Shown: piece after piece, positions 23,873-32,894 of the stretch | Position numbering within the stretch: position 1 is the first letter of the stretch | How the letters are laid out: every line of letters begins with the position of its first letter | Assembly: GCF_044466355.1 (NCBI RefSeq) | Contig: NZ_JBITMQ010000024.1 | Coordinates: 19,542-83,541, forward strand | DNA: 64,000 nucleotides | Origin: Actinophytocola sp044466355 | Lineage (GTDB): Bacteria; Actinomycetota; Actinomycetes; Mycobacteriales; Pseudonocardiaceae | Direction: 5' to 3' | Position numbers and translations under genes: made by a program | Notes under the pieces: model-generated | Databases searched by the model: none | What the model was told of the DNA's origin: nothing | Seen by the model: only the letters and a program-made list of their open reading frames with translations

Positions 23873-25543
23873 TCACCTGACGTGTTCGTGGAACGCCGCG
23901 ACCGCGGTCGGCAGGGTCGGAAAGATCCGGTCCTCGCCGATGCGCTCGACGAGCCCGGCGGCCGCCAGTTCGGCGCGGAGATCCTGCTTGACCCTGGCCA
24001 TCGCGAAGGCGATGCCGCGCCGCGCGAGGTCCGCCCGCAGGTCCTCGATCGCGTCGGCCGCGGTGATGTCGATCTCGACGTTGGCCTCCGCGTTGAGCAG
24101 GAACCACACGGCCGGGGTGGGGGACGCCTCGACGGCGGCCAGTGCCCGGCGGCGGAAGTCGTCGGCGTTGGCGAAGCACAGCGGGGCGTCGTAGCGGTAC
24201 ACGACGAGCCCCGGAATGCGGGTGGCCCGCGGGTAGTCGTCGACGTCGTGCATGCCCGCCATGCCGGGCACCTCGCCGAGGATGCCGTCGTGCGGACGCG
24301 CGATCCGGCGCAGCAGGTCCAGTATGGACAGCCCGATGGCGACCAGCACCCCGTTCAGCACGCCGAGCAGCAGCACGCCGGCGGTCGTGGCCAGGGCCAG
24401 TGCCAGTTCGCTGCGCCGGAACGTGCCGATTCGGCGGAACTCGGCGACCTCGACGAGCCGGGTCGCCGCGTAGATGACGAGGGCTCCGAGCGCCGCCGAG
24501 GGGAACGCGGCGAGGATCGGACGGCCGAACAAGAGCACGAGCACGACCACACCGACCGCGACGAGCGAGTGGATCTGCGAGCGGCTGCCGATGCTGTCAC
24601 CGATGGCGGTGCGGCTCGCGCTGCTGCTCACCGGGAACCCCTGCAGTACCCCTGCCGTGACGTTGGCGGTGCCGAGCGCGAGCAGTTCGGTGTTGGCGTC
24701 GGTCCGGTAGTCGTTCCGGATGGCGAAGGACCGCGCGGTGAGGACGTTGTCCGAGTACCCGACCACCGCGACCCCGACCGCGGGCAGCAGCAGTGCCAGG
24801 ACGTCCGTTCCGGACACGGCGGGCAGGCCGGGGGCCGGGACACCGGCCGGGATCGCGCCGATCACGTGGACACCGTTGTCCCGCAGGGAGAACAGCGCCG
24901 TCGCGGCCGCGGCGAGCAGCACGGCGAGCAGCGGGACCGGCAGCTTCGGCAGAAGTGCCCCGCCTGCGGCCAGGAAGGTCAGCACCCCGGCGGCGAGCAG
25001 CACCGTGGGGAGGTGGACGTGGCCTAGCCGCCGGACGAAGGCGCCGAGGTCGGCGACGACGGAGCCGCCGTCGAGCGGCACACCGGTGACCTTGCCGAGC
25101 TGGCCCACGATCATGAGGACCGCCACCCCGGCCATGTAGCCGACGAGGACGGGCCGCGACAGGAGGTCGGCGAGGAACCCGAGCCGCGCGGCCGCGCCCA
25201 GCACACACAGCACACCGACGAGCAGCGCGAGCGCCGCGGCCAGGGCCGCGTACCGCGCGGGGTCACCCGCGGCCAGTGGCGCGATCGTCACGGCGGTCAT
25301 CAGCGCGGTCGTCGACTCCGGTCCCACCGACAGCTGCCGCGACGACCCGAACACCGAGTAGACCAGCAGGGAACCGACGATGGTCCACAGCCCGACGGCG
25401 GGCGCCAGCCCCGCGACGTCCGCGTACGCCATCACCTGCGGGACCAGGTACGCGGCGACGGTGACACCGGCGAGCACATCCGGTCGCAGCCAGCCACGCC
25501 GGTAACCGCGGAGCAGCAGCACTCCGCGCGGGAAGCCGCCCAC
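23873..25543 (-). CDS. SulP-family anion transporter with STAS domain
   Basis: A 556-residue SulP protein: about ten to twelve TM segments beginning LRPDVLAGVTVAAYLVPQVMAYADVAG, the SulP motif GPESTTALM, NTELLALGTAN and PVSSSASRTAIG, and a C-terminal STAS domain (about 430-550, IPGLVVYRYDAPLCFANADDF). It probably moves sulfate or another anion such as bicarbonate. DosR-regulon Rv1739c is a SulP protein. The GTG at 25543, 2 bp after the nitroreductase stop, was chosen; an upstream ATG at 25642 would overlap that gene by 97 bp. Co-transcription with the nitroreductase is likely. Confidence 0.9.
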   Translation of the reverse strand: MGGFPRGVLLLRGYRRGWLRPDVLAGVTVAAYLVPQVMAYADVAGLAPAVGLWTIVGSLLVYSVFGSSRQLSVGPESTTALMTAVTIAPLAAGDPARYAALAAALALLVGVLCVLGAAARLGFLADLLSRPVLVGYMAGVAVLMIVGQLGKVTGVPLDGGSVVADLGAFVRRLGHVHLPTVLLAAGVLTFLAAGGALLPKLPVPLLAVLLAAAATALFSLRDNGVHVIGAIPAGVPAPGLPAVSGTDVLALLLPAVGVAVVGYSDNVLTARSFAIRNDYRTDANTELLALGTANVTAGVLQGFPVSSSASRTAIGDSIGSRSQIHSLVAVGVVVLVLLFGRPILAAFPSAALGALVIYAATRLVEVAEFRRIGTFRRSELALALATTAGVLLLGVLNGVLVAIGLSILDLLRRIARPHDGILGEVPGMAGMHDVDDYPRATRIPGLVVYRYDAPLCFANADDFRRRALAAVEASPTPAVWFLLNAEANVEIDITAADAIEDLRADLARRGIAFAMARVKQDLRAELAAAGLVERIGEDRIFPTLPTAVAAFHEHVR

Positions 25544-25545
25544 CG

Positions 25546-26556
25546 TCAGGGAGCGTGGCGGGTACCGGGCAGGTACCCGACGGTGTCGCTCGTGGCCCTG
25601 CGGTGGCTTTCCGGTGGCGGCGGAGCGGCGATGGGGGCCCAACCGACGCGCAGGATGAGGTGCGGGAACGCGGCTCGGTCGAGGACCCGCGCACGGATCA
25701 GGCTCCTGGTGTGCGCGACCTCGAGCGCCTGCGAGAGCGGGCAGGTCGCCAGGCCGAGATCAGTAGCGGTGAGGAGCGCGGCACTCATGGCCTCGCCGGC
25801 ACGAAGCACCGAGACGAGGTCGTCGCCGGTGGCGGCGAGGACCAACAGGTCACCCGCGTCGTTCTCGCCACGGCCGGTCTCGGCGTAGGGCAGCGTGCCG
25901 ACGGGGAACGCGCGCATCGTGGTGTCGCCGTGGACCTGCTGGTCCGGCGGGGTGCTCGTGGTGAGGACGCCGTCGCGCGAGAGCCGGCCCCGGCCGGTCC
26001 ACGCGGCGAGCTCTTCGCCGTAGGCGGGGTCGTGCGCCTGGGCGTCCGCCGCCGCGTCGATCGCCCGGGTGAGCTGCCTGCGGGTGAGCCTGCCGGTGAC
26101 CGGGACCAGCAGCGCGCCCGCCTTCCCGGCCCGGCGCACCATGAGGTCGAGGTGCCCGTCCGGCACGGGCCACGACGAGAACCGGCGGCGGTCGGTGCGC
26201 CTGCGTGAGATCGCGCCGGCCAGCGTGATGTCCTCGGTGGACGGTGCCTTCGGTGCCAGTTCGACCGCCGCCAGGTGGTCGGGGTCCCGCGGGTTCGGGA
26301 GGCGGTGCACGATCGCGCGCCAGCCGAGTGCCCCGAGCGCGACGCGCAGGTGGTGCAGCGCGGCGCCGCAGGACAACAGCAGGTCCCGCCCGTCGGGGTC
26401 GGTGGCGGTGAGGCGGCGGGTGCGGTCCGCCATGAGGTGGATGGACTCGTCGCCGAGCAGCCAGCGCCACGGCTGGGTGTTGTGCACCGACGGTGCGCGG
26501 TTGGCCAGCGTGATCGCGTCGAGCACGGTGTGCGTGTCCGGCGTGCGCTCGTTCAT
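25546..26556 (-). CDS. Acg-family putative nitroreductase (paralogue 4)
   Basis: A 336-residue Acg-type protein with APSVHNTQPW near residues 21-30, DPDGRDLLLSCGAAL, RRRTDRRRFSSW and C-terminal LILRVGWAP. It has the same length as paralogue 2 and extensive identity to it, including the end (DTV-E/G-LP), so the two are recent duplicates. GAGGAGG precedes ATG 26556. It leads a unit with SulP. A pair of DosR-like sites 64-99 bp upstream is shared with the divergent DUF4389 operon. Confidence 0.9.
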   Translation of the reverse strand: MNERTPDTHTVLDAITLANRAPSVHNTQPWRWLLGDESIHLMADRTRRLTATDPDGRDLLLSCGAALHHLRVALGALGWRAIVHRLPNPRDPDHLAAVELAPKAPSTEDITLAGAISRRRTDRRRFSSWPVPDGHLDLMVRRAGKAGALLVPVTGRLTRRQLTRAIDAAADAQAHDPAYGEELAAWTGRGRLSRDGVLTTSTPPDQQVHGDTTMRAFPVGTLPYAETGRGENDAGDLLVLAATGDDLVSVLRAGEAMSAALLTATDLGLATCPLSQALEVAHTRSLIRARVLDRAAFPHLILRVGWAPIAAPPPPESHRRATSDTVGYLPGTRHAP

Positions 26557-26619
26557 CGTGCGCCTCCTCGCTTCTCGGGCACCTGTCGTCAGGGTCGTCC
26601 TTTCTGGCGGGCGGTGGCA

Positions 26620-26655
26620 GTGCTCAAGTTCCCGGCCCGCCGTGACCAAAGGCCC
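26620..26655. promoter_or_regulatory. DosR-like site pair, 22 bp apart
   Basis: GTGACCAAAGGCCC (26642-26655, 8/10) and GTGCTCAAGTTCCC (26620-26633, 6/10) start 22 bp apart between the divergent nitroreductase (26556) and DUF4389 (26744) genes. The flank GGCAGTGCTCAAGTTCC is nearly identical to that at 13305, upstream of the duplicate nitroreductase. Confidence 0.5.
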
Positions 26656-26743
26656 GCGCGGCCGACCCCACGGACTCTGTGCGCCGCCGGTGCCGTGGTC
26701 GACCGTGGGGACCGGAGAGTTCCGAGGAAAGGCCGTGATCACC

Positions 26744-28120
26744 ATGACTTCTCCGGTGCGGTTGACCGCCGGGCTCGACGACGCACCCAGTCGCTGGCTG
26801 TGGTTGGTGAAGTGGCTCCTGTTGGTGCCGCACGCGATCTTGTTGTTCTTCCTGTGGGTGGCGTTCCCGGTGATCACCTTCGTCGCACTGGTCGCGATCC
26901 TGTTCACCGGGCGGTATCCGAGGGCGTTGTTCGACTTCAACCTCGGGGTGATGCGCTGGACGTGGCGGGTGTGGTGCTACGGGTACGGCGCGCTCGCCAC
27001 CGACCGGTACCCGCCGTTCAGCCTGGGGCCGGAGCCGGACTACCCGGCGACGCTGGACATCGCGTACCCGGAGCGGCTCTCGCGCGGGCTGGCGCTCGTG
27101 AAGTGGTGGCTGCTCGCGATACCCCACTACCTCGTCGTCGCGTTCTTCGTCGGTGGCGGCGGATACGTGCTGTGGCAGTGGGGCGATGGCTGGGTCGGGT
27201 TCGACGGTGGGCTCGTGGCGCTGTTGACCCTGTTCGCCGGGGTGGCGCTGCTGTTCACCGGCCGCTACCCGCGCGGCATCTTCGACATCGTCATCGGGAT
27301 GAACCGCTGGGTGCTGCGCGTCGCCGCCTACGCCGCACTGATGACCGACGAGTACCCGCCGTTCCGGCTGGACCAGGGTGGCGAAGACCCCACGGGGGAG
27401 CCTGTGCGGGAGAAGCAGCCCGCCCAGCCCGCGCGATCAGCCGGGCGCACGGTCGGCGTGATCGCAGGGGCGCTGCTGCTGCTCGTCGGCCTCGGCGGTG
27501 CGGGTGCAGGCGGCGGGCTGTTGTGGCTGGAGGCGCAACGCGACTCGGCGGGCTATGTGACCACGCCGGTGGAGCGGTTCGGCGACAACGGGTACGCACT
27601 GCGGTTCGACGCATACGACCTGGCGCCGGTCGACGGGGACTGGCCGTGGGCACAGGACATCCTCGGCGACATCCGCGTCGAGGTCTCCGAAGTGGACAAC
27701 CAGCCGTTGTTCGCCGGGATCGCCCGCACCGCCGACGTCGACCGCTACCTCATCGGAGTGCCGCACCGCAGGTTCCACGACTACCAGGACAACCAGTACT
27801 ACCGGCCGATGGCGCTCGGCGCGCACATGCGTGGCGTGCGGCCACCGGACGAGCCGGGAAGCCTGGGCATCTGGACCGAGTCGGCGACCGGCGCCGGCAC
27901 CCTCACGCTCGACTGGACACCGCGACCAGGGGACTGGTCGCTCGTGATCATGGACGTCGGTGCGCGGCCGGACGTGCGCGCGGACGTCGCGGTCGGCGCC
28001 ACCGCACCGGCACTACTGCCGATCGCCATCACCGCACTGTCCGTCGGCGCCGTCTTCCTCGTCGGCGGCGCGGTGCTCATCGCGCTGTCGGCCCGTCCGC
28101 GCAGGCCGGAGACGTCATGA
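26744..28120 (+). CDS. DUF4389 double-repeat membrane protein
   Basis: A 458-residue protein with two DUF4389 repeats: RWLWLVKWLLLVPHAILLFFLW to YPRALFDFNLGVMRWTWRV, and LVKWWLLAIPHYLVV to YPRGIFDIVIGMNRWVLRV, each with two TM segments. A third TM near 240-260, an extracellular domain with no recognised fold and a last TM at the C-terminus follow. Function unknown. Its ATGA overlap with an ABC ATPase gene suggests it works with that transporter. ATG 26744 was chosen; GTG 26735 in frame is an alternative at good distance from GAGG. Confidence 0.82.
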   Translation: MTSPVRLTAGLDDAPSRWLWLVKWLLLVPHAILLFFLWVAFPVITFVALVAILFTGRYPRALFDFNLGVMRWTWRVWCYGYGALATDRYPPFSLGPEPDYPATLDIAYPERLSRGLALVKWWLLAIPHYLVVAFFVGGGGYVLWQWGDGWVGFDGGLVALLTLFAGVALLFTGRYPRGIFDIVIGMNRWVLRVAAYAALMTDEYPPFRLDQGGEDPTGEPVREKQPAQPARSAGRTVGVIAGALLLLVGLGGAGAGGGLLWLEAQRDSAGYVTTPVERFGDNGYALRFDAYDLAPVDGDWPWAQDILGDIRVEVSEVDNQPLFAGIARTADVDRYLIGVPHRRFHDYQDNQYYRPMALGAHMRGVRPPDEPGSLGIWTESATGAGTLTLDWTPRPGDWSLVIMDVGARPDVRADVAVGATAPALLPIAITALSVGAVFLVGGAVLIALSARPRRPETS

Positions 28121-28998
28121 TCATCCACACGGAAGGACTGACCAAGCGCTACGGTCGCAGGCCGGCACTGACCGGGCTGGACCTGGATGTGCCGGCCGGT
28201 GCCCTGTTCGGGTACCTCGGCCCGAACGGCGCCGGGAAGACCACCACCATCCGGATCCTCGCCGGGCTCCTGCGCCCAACGAGCGGACGGGCCACCGTGC
28301 TCGGCGCCGACGTGGTGCGCGACCGGGAGGAGGTCCAGTCCCGGATCGGCTACCTGCCCGGCGACTTCGTCGCCTACCCGGACCTCACCGCCGGAGACTA
28401 CCTGCGGTACATGCGGAACCTGCGCGGTGGGGTGGACCCGTCGAACACGGCCCGGCTCGCGAAGCGGCTCGACCTGGACCTCGGTCAGGTCGTCGGCGGG
28501 ATGTCCCACGGCAACCGGCAGAAGGTCGGGATCGTGCAGGCCTTTCAGCACGACCCGGAGCTGCTGGTCCTCGACGAACCGACACAGGGGCTGGACCCGT
28601 TGGTGCAGCGGGAGTTCCTGGCGATGCTGCGTGAGGCACGGCAGGCGGGCAAGACGGTCTTCCTGTCCTCGCACGTGCTCTCCGAGGTCGAGGCGGTCGC
28701 AGACATGATCGGCATCCTGCGCGAAGGCAGACTGGCTGAGGTCGCGTTGGTCGCGGAGTTGAAGGCGAAGGCGCTGCGACGCCTGGACCTCACGTTCGAA
28801 GGCGAAGTGCCCGCGGAACGGCTTCGCACCGTACCCGGGGTGACCGAGGTCCACGCGAACGGAGCGGGCGTGCAGATGGTCGTCGAGGGGTCGACGGCAG
28901 AGCTGTTCGCGGTCGCCGCGCCGTACCGGATCACCGGCGTGGTCAGCCACGAACCGGATCTCGAGGAGATCTTCCTGACCTACTACGGAAAGGCGTGA
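28117..28998 (+). CDS. ABC transporter ATP-binding protein
   Basis: A 293-residue ABC ATPase of the drug/CcmA-like export type: Walker A GPNGAGKTT at 35-43, a signature MSHGNRQ at 129-135 (variant of LSGGQ), Walker B LLVLDEPT at 149-156 and SSHVLSEVE. A C-terminal extension of about 70 residues follows, common in this subfamily. It is coupled by ATGA to DUF4389 upstream and by GTGA to the permease downstream. It powers the permease encoded next; the substrate is unknown. Confidence 0.92.
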   Translation: MIIHTEGLTKRYGRRPALTGLDLDVPAGALFGYLGPNGAGKTTTIRILAGLLRPTSGRATVLGADVVRDREEVQSRIGYLPGDFVAYPDLTAGDYLRYMRNLRGGVDPSNTARLAKRLDLDLGQVVGGMSHGNRQKVGIVQAFQHDPELLVLDEPTQGLDPLVQREFLAMLREARQAGKTVFLSSHVLSEVEAVADMIGILREGRLAEVALVAELKAKALRRLDLTFEGEVPAERLRTVPGVTEVHANGAGVQMVVEGSTAELFAVAAPYRITGVVSHEPDLEEIFLTYYGKA

Positions 28999-29798
28999 GG
29001 GCGGTGCTCACGAACGTCTTCAGCAAGACACTGCGCGACCAGCGGCGGACGCTGGTCGGCTGGAGCATCGGCCTGGTGGTGCTGGTACTGCTTGAGTCGG
29101 CGCTGTGGCCCACCGTCCGCGACATGGGCAACCTGGCCGAGTTCGTCGCGGGCTACCCGGAGCCGATGAAGGAGATGTTCAAGCTCGACGAGTTCGGCAC
29201 CGGGACCGGCTTCCTCAACGGCGAGCTGTACAGCCTCATGTTGCCGATCCTGTTCCTGGTGTACGGGATCGGCAGGGGAGCGCGGTCGGTCGCGGGCGAG
29301 GAGGAGGCGGGCACGCTCGAGGTCCTGCTGATGACCCGGGTGTCGCCCGCGAGCCTGGTGCTGCACCGCGCGGCCGCGCTCGCGACCGCGATGATCGCAC
29401 TCGGTGCGGTGCTGTTCCTCGCCGTCGCGGTGTGCTCGCCGCTGTTCGACCTGGACGTTCCGCTGGGTCAGGCGGCCGCGGGCTCGGTGGCGATGGTGCT
29501 GCTGGGCGTGGAGTTCGGCTGGCTCGCCCTCGCGGCCGGCGCGGTCACCGGCAGGCACGTGACGGCGACCGCGGTCGCGTCGGCCGTGGCGATCGCCGCC
29601 TACGTCCTGTACGCGGCGGGCGGACTGGTCACCGAACTCGAGGCGTGGCAGGGCGTCTCACCGTTCGACCAGGCACTGGCCGCCGGTCCGCTCGGCGGCG
29701 GGCTCACCTGGGCGTTCCTGTGGATGCCCGCCGCCGCGGTCGTGTTCGTGGCCGCGGCGGTGCCGGTGTTCGACCGCAGGGACATCGCCGTGCACTGA
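28995..29798 (+). CDS. ABC-2 type transporter permease
   Basis: A 267-residue membrane protein with about six hydrophobic segments, including TLVGWSIGLVVLVLLESALWP near the N-terminus, LYSLMLPILFLVYGIG, and later ATAMIALGAVLFLAVAV. The GEEEAGTLEVLLMTRVSPASLVLHR stretch is typical of ABC-2 permeases. Start GTG 28995 overlaps the ATPase stop. It is last in the DUF4389-ATPase-permease operon and is followed by a hairpin at 29814. Probably an exporter; no substrate clue. Confidence 0.88.
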   Translation: MRAVLTNVFSKTLRDQRRTLVGWSIGLVVLVLLESALWPTVRDMGNLAEFVAGYPEPMKEMFKLDEFGTGTGFLNGELYSLMLPILFLVYGIGRGARSVAGEEEAGTLEVLLMTRVSPASLVLHRAAALATAMIALGAVLFLAVAVCSPLFDLDVPLGQAAAGSVAMVLLGVEFGWLALAAGAVTGRHVTATAVASAVAIAAYVLYAAGGLVTELEAWQGVSPFDQALAAGPLGGGLTWAFLWMPAAAVVFVAAAVPVFDRRDIAVH

Positions 29799-29813
29799 GC
29801 GGAGTCCTGGCTC

Positions 29814-29837
29814 GCGGCTCGCCGGTACGGGAGCCGC
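29814..29837 (+). terminator. Hairpin after the ABC transporter operon
   Basis: GCGGCTC and GAGCCGC pair as a 7-bp stem around ten bases, 16 bp after the permease stop. Modest stem without a T-run. The rest of the intergenic sequence to 29946 shows nothing further. Confidence 0.5.
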
Positions 29838-29946
29838 CTAGCGGACCTACGCACAGATCAGGGCGACCTGCCGGGGGCCGGCTCTCGGTCTCGACGGTCA
29901 GCGTCACAGCGGCGGCTGCGATGTCCCGAACTCGCGGGGAATTGGG

Positions 29947-30921
29947 TCAGGCAGGTGTCAGCATGACCCACACCGGGCCTGGGGCGAGGGGGAGATCCTG
30001 CCCGTCCGCGGTGTGGAACACGGTCGGTGACTGTGCTGTCGGTCGTGACCACGTGCCCGTGTGGCGATGACCGTCGCGCAGAACGATCGCCGGTCCGCTG
30101 CCGACGGTGTGCGCGACCGGCGAGACGGTGCCGTGTGCGTCCTCGATCGGCTCGTTGGTGGTGATCCCGACGCCCTGGAAGACGACCGTCGACGCGGTCA
30201 CGCGCCCCGAGTCGGTGGACGTGAGCGGGACCCTGTTCATCGAGACGAACCACCGCGCGGTCGGTGCCGACCAGGTGAACCCGAACTCAGTCGCCCGGTA
30301 TCGAACGTCGTCGGTCACCGCCGGGACGCCCCCGGCCGGCGCGGGGCCGAACCGGAGCGCTGCGACCGCGGGACCTTCCGCACTTCCGGGCAGGTCGGCG
30401 GGTCGCACGTACAGGTTGTGCGGCGCCGGCCGGTCGCCGTCCCGGTAGTACGCACCCGCCGTCTGCGCCGGTGTCGCGTTGACGAGTTCGGCGGCATGCA
30501 GCGCGGGCAGCAACTCGGGCGCGGCACCGGAGTACGCCAGTATCGGCTTGCCGTACTGGCCCAGCAGTTCGATGTCCGTGCGCCGGGCGCTGCGGACCGG
30601 ACCGATCACCGATGGCAGCGTGCCGGTGTACACGGCCACGAGCCGGGTCAGACCACCCTCGACCGGTTCGACGTACACGACGGAAGCGGCCCCGAGCCCG
30701 GTCTGGGGCAGCGCCGCGGGCACGTTGTCGATCTTGACAGCCAGCGCGGGCCGCGTCAGCGCTGTCGTCGACTTCGTGGCGGACCCGGACGTGGGTGGGG
30801 CGGCGGGAGTAGTTCCACCGCCTCGCGTGACCACGACCAGTACCGCTGCCACGACCGCGACCACGGCCAGTACCGCGGCGATCTCCCACCACAGCCACTC
30901 GCGTGTTCGCCTGTCCATCAC
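29947..30921 (-). CDS. DUF3048 (YerB-like) membrane-anchored protein
   Basis: A 324-residue protein with one N-terminal TM (about 11-32, WEIAAVLAVVAVVAAVLVVV), a Thr/Ser/Pro linker and a DUF3048 domain: RPALAVKIDNVPAALPQTGL, VYVEPVEGGLTRLVAVY and later PAPHNLYVRPADL and HTGTWSRPTAQSPTVF. The family is secreted or membrane-anchored, of unknown function. GAGGAGG lies 7 bp before the GTG at 30921; ATG three bases later is equally possible. It is 36 bp downstream of the 2TM gene, perhaps in one unit led by the perfect DosR-like site at 31327. Confidence 0.85.
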   Translation of the reverse strand: MMDRRTREWLWWEIAAVLAVVAVVAAVLVVVTRGGGTTPAAPPTSGSATKSTTALTRPALAVKIDNVPAALPQTGLGAASVVYVEPVEGGLTRLVAVYTGTLPSVIGPVRSARRTDIELLGQYGKPILAYSGAAPELLPALHAAELVNATPAQTAGAYYRDGDRPAPHNLYVRPADLPGSAEGPAVAALRFGPAPAGGVPAVTDDVRYRATEFGFTWSAPTARWFVSMNRVPLTSTDSGRVTASTVVFQGVGITTNEPIEDAHGTVSPVAHTVGSGPAIVLRDGHRHTGTWSRPTAQSPTVFHTADGQDLPLAPGPVWVMLTPA

Positions 30922-30957
30922 CCCGTCGCCTCCTCGGGTGGCGCACCACCCACGCGG

Positions 30958-31239
30958 TCACTGCCGCCGCGTGTGGCCGAGCCGTGCCACCTCACTGTCC
31001 ACTTCGGTCTCGGTGACCGGCTTGCTGACGAAGGCGCTCCAGCCGTGCACCAGCAGGCCACCACCCCAGAACAGGAGAGGGAACGCGGGCCAGAAGAAGC
31101 TGTCCGCTCCGGTCGCTGTCCAGATGACGACCAGGCCCGCATTCACGACGATGAACATGATCAGGTGCGGGAAGAATCCGCGCCGTTCCTCGATCCGTTT
31201 ACGTGCGACCGCACGCATGTCCTCTGGTGCGTCGGTCAT
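30958..31239 (-). CDS. 2TM domain small membrane protein
   Basis: A 93-residue protein with the 2TM-domain layout: a charged helix (MRAVARKRIEERRGFF) then TM1 (PHLIMFIVVNAGLVVIW), a short loop, TM2 (FFWPAFPLLFWGGGLLVHGW) and a polar tail. Some two-component sensors and stress genes carry this module; alone it has no assigned role. AAGGAGG precedes ATG 31239. The perfect DosR-like site GGGACCGAAGTCCC lies 87 bp upstream, making it a strong regulon candidate. Confidence 0.8.
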   Translation of the reverse strand: MTDAPEDMRAVARKRIEERRGFFPHLIMFIVVNAGLVVIWTATGADSFFWPAFPLLFWGGGLLVHGWSAFVSKPVTETEVDSEVARLGHTRRQ

Positions 31240-31326
31240 GACTCGCACCTCCTTCGGCTCGACTGTCGACACTGAGCGTCGAACGCCTTCCCCGCTCTGC
31301 CCAAGAGACCTCGGTACGCAGCGGAT

Positions 31327-31340
31327 GGGACCGAAGTCCC
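31327..31340. promoter_or_regulatory. Perfect DosR-like palindrome GGGACCGAAGTCCC
   Basis: All ten arm bases match. A weaker site, GAGACCTCGGTACG (7/10), lies 21 bp away at 31306. It lies 87 bp upstream of the 2TM gene on the minus strand. The decayed WS/DGAT fragment lies behind it, so it may have arisen with, or outlived, other regulated genes. Confidence 0.65.
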
Positions 31341-31429
31341 GCGACACGGTGCCGAAACCAATCTTGTGCTCTCGCGACGGCACACGCCGAACGGGGTCGC
31401 CGTGGTGATCGCCCAGCCGACGGCGCGAC

Positions 31430-31740
31430 CCGTGTCCGGTGTAGACGTCGGTGTCCGGAACAGCCGCGGTGTCGCGGTTGGCCGCGATGTGGCAGGTGCC
31501 GTCGTAGGACATGACGGTCAGGTTCGCCGCGCAGCCCATGGCCGGGCCGAGTGCTGCGTGGCCGGCAACGTCGCTGGCCAGAAAGTCGACCCCCTTGAGC
31601 ATGCCGCCGACGAACCCGGTTGGCAGCGGTCCAGGCCGGTGGCGACAGTGACCGTGACGGGCAGGGATCGGGAGTCGCGAGCGGACCTGGTGCGGTCGTC
31701 GACGAGCCGCATCCGGCGCGTGACATCGGCCTTCACGTGG
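31430..31740 (-). pseudogene. Decayed WS/DGAT acyltransferase, C-terminal remnant
   Basis: The minus strand encodes, in two frames, the end of a second WS/DGAT. HVKADVTRRMRLVDDRTRSA lies around 31680-31740. After a frameshift, TGFVGGMLKGVDFLASDVAG continues with ALGPAMGCAANLTVMSYDGT and ends ANRDTAAVPDTDVY around 31430-31620. The family normally reads SNVPGP followed by a P-x-YLAGA segment where this has SDVAG and a deletion. The N-terminal half with HHxxxDG is missing. This is a remnant, not a short functional gene. Confidence 0.6.
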
Positions 31741-31754
31741 CTGTGTCCAGATGC

Positions 31755-32792
31755 TCAGCGGGTCAGTACGACCTTCAGCGCGCCGGACTCTTGCGGGCTG
31801 GCGAACACGTCGTAGGCGGCCTCCATGTCGTCGAGATCGAAGCGGTGGGTGATGAACCGGCCGGGGTCGATGCGGCCCGCGGCGAGCATCCGCAGCAGCA
31901 TTGGTGTGCTGGATGTGTCAACCAGTCCAGTGGTGACCGTGACGTTGCGGATCCACAGGTCTTCCAGGTGCAGGGTGGCTGGTTTGCCGTGCACGCCGAC
32001 GTTGGCGACGTGCCCGCCTGGCCGGACGAGAGTTGTGCAGAGTTCGAAGGTCTCCGGTACACCGACGGCTTCGATGACGACGTCGGCACCGAGTCCGCCG
32101 GTGACGTCACGGACGATCTGGGCGGCGTCGTGCCCCGTCGCCGCGACGAGGTCCGCGCCGAACTGCTTGGCCGCGTCGAGCCGGGACTGTGCCAGGTCGA
32201 CGGCGACGATGTGGCTTGGGCTGTAGAACTGCGCGGTGGTGATCGCGGCCAGTCCGATGGGACCTGCGCCGACGACGACCACGGTGTCCCCGGGCCCCAC
32301 TCGCCCGTTGTGGACGCCGACCTCGTAGGAGGTGGGGAGGATGTCGGCCAGCAGGACGGCGGACTCGTCACTGACCTGCTCGGGCAGGGCATGGGTGGAG
32401 GTGTCGGCGAACGGCACCCGGACGTACTCGGCCTGTGTGCCGTCCACGAGGTGGCCGAGTATCCAGCCGCCGCCACCGAGGCACTGCCCGTACGCGGCGA
32501 TGCGGCAGTACTGGCAGCGCCCGCACGCGCTGATGCAGGACACCAACACGCGGTCGCCTGATTTGACCGTGGTCACCGCGGCGCCGACCTCTTCGATCGT
32601 GCCGACCGCTTCGTGGCCGAGCACGCGGCCGGGGGTTACCTCGGGTACGTCGCCTTTGAGGATGTGCAGATCCGTGCCGCAGATCGTGACGGCGTTCACC
32701 CGGACGACCGCGTCCGTCGGCGCCTCCACCTCAGGCTTGGCCACGTCGCGCCATTCCCGCTTGCCGGGGCCGCCGTATACGAGCGCTTTCAT
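31755..32792 (-). CDS. Zinc-dependent alcohol dehydrogenase (MDR family)
   Basis: A 345-residue medium-chain dehydrogenase. Catalytic zinc residues Cys38 and His60-Glu61 (GHEAVG), structural zinc cysteines Cys90, Cys93, Cys96 and Cys104, and the NAD loop GAGPIG at 175-180 with Asp at the end of the next strand (VAVDLAQ), favouring NAD. The family oxidises alcohols or sugar alcohols or reduces aldehydes; closest resemblance is to tetrameric bacterial secondary-alcohol types. GGAGG precedes ATG 32792. A DosR-like site lies 67 bp upstream, so it may regenerate NAD in low oxygen (inference). Confidence 0.92.
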   Translation of the reverse strand: MKALVYGGPGKREWRDVAKPEVEAPTDAVVRVNAVTICGTDLHILKGDVPEVTPGRVLGHEAVGTIEEVGAAVTTVKSGDRVLVSCISACGRCQYCRIAAYGQCLGGGGWILGHLVDGTQAEYVRVPFADTSTHALPEQVSDESAVLLADILPTSYEVGVHNGRVGPGDTVVVVGAGPIGLAAITTAQFYSPSHIVAVDLAQSRLDAAKQFGADLVAATGHDAAQIVRDVTGGLGADVVIEAVGVPETFELCTTLVRPGGHVANVGVHGKPATLHLEDLWIRNVTVTTGLVDTSSTPMLLRMLAAGRIDPGRFITHRFDLDDMEAAYDVFASPQESGALKVVLTR

Positions 32793-32858
32793 GGTTTCCT
32801 CCTGGCGTCGTGCTGGGTGTGCCACATCCAGCCTCATCAGCCGCGCAGGGGACATCTG

Positions 32859-32872
32859 CGGTCGAAAGTCCC
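32859..32872. promoter_or_regulatory. DosR-like site CGGTCGAAAGTCCC
   Basis: Eight of ten arm bases match. A 6/10 partner, GGGGCGCAAGGCAG, starts exactly 22 bp on at 32881. The site lies 67 bp upstream of the alcohol dehydrogenase start on the minus strand. Confidence 0.5.
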
Positions 32873-32894
32873 TTTCGTCAGGGGCGCAAGGCAG

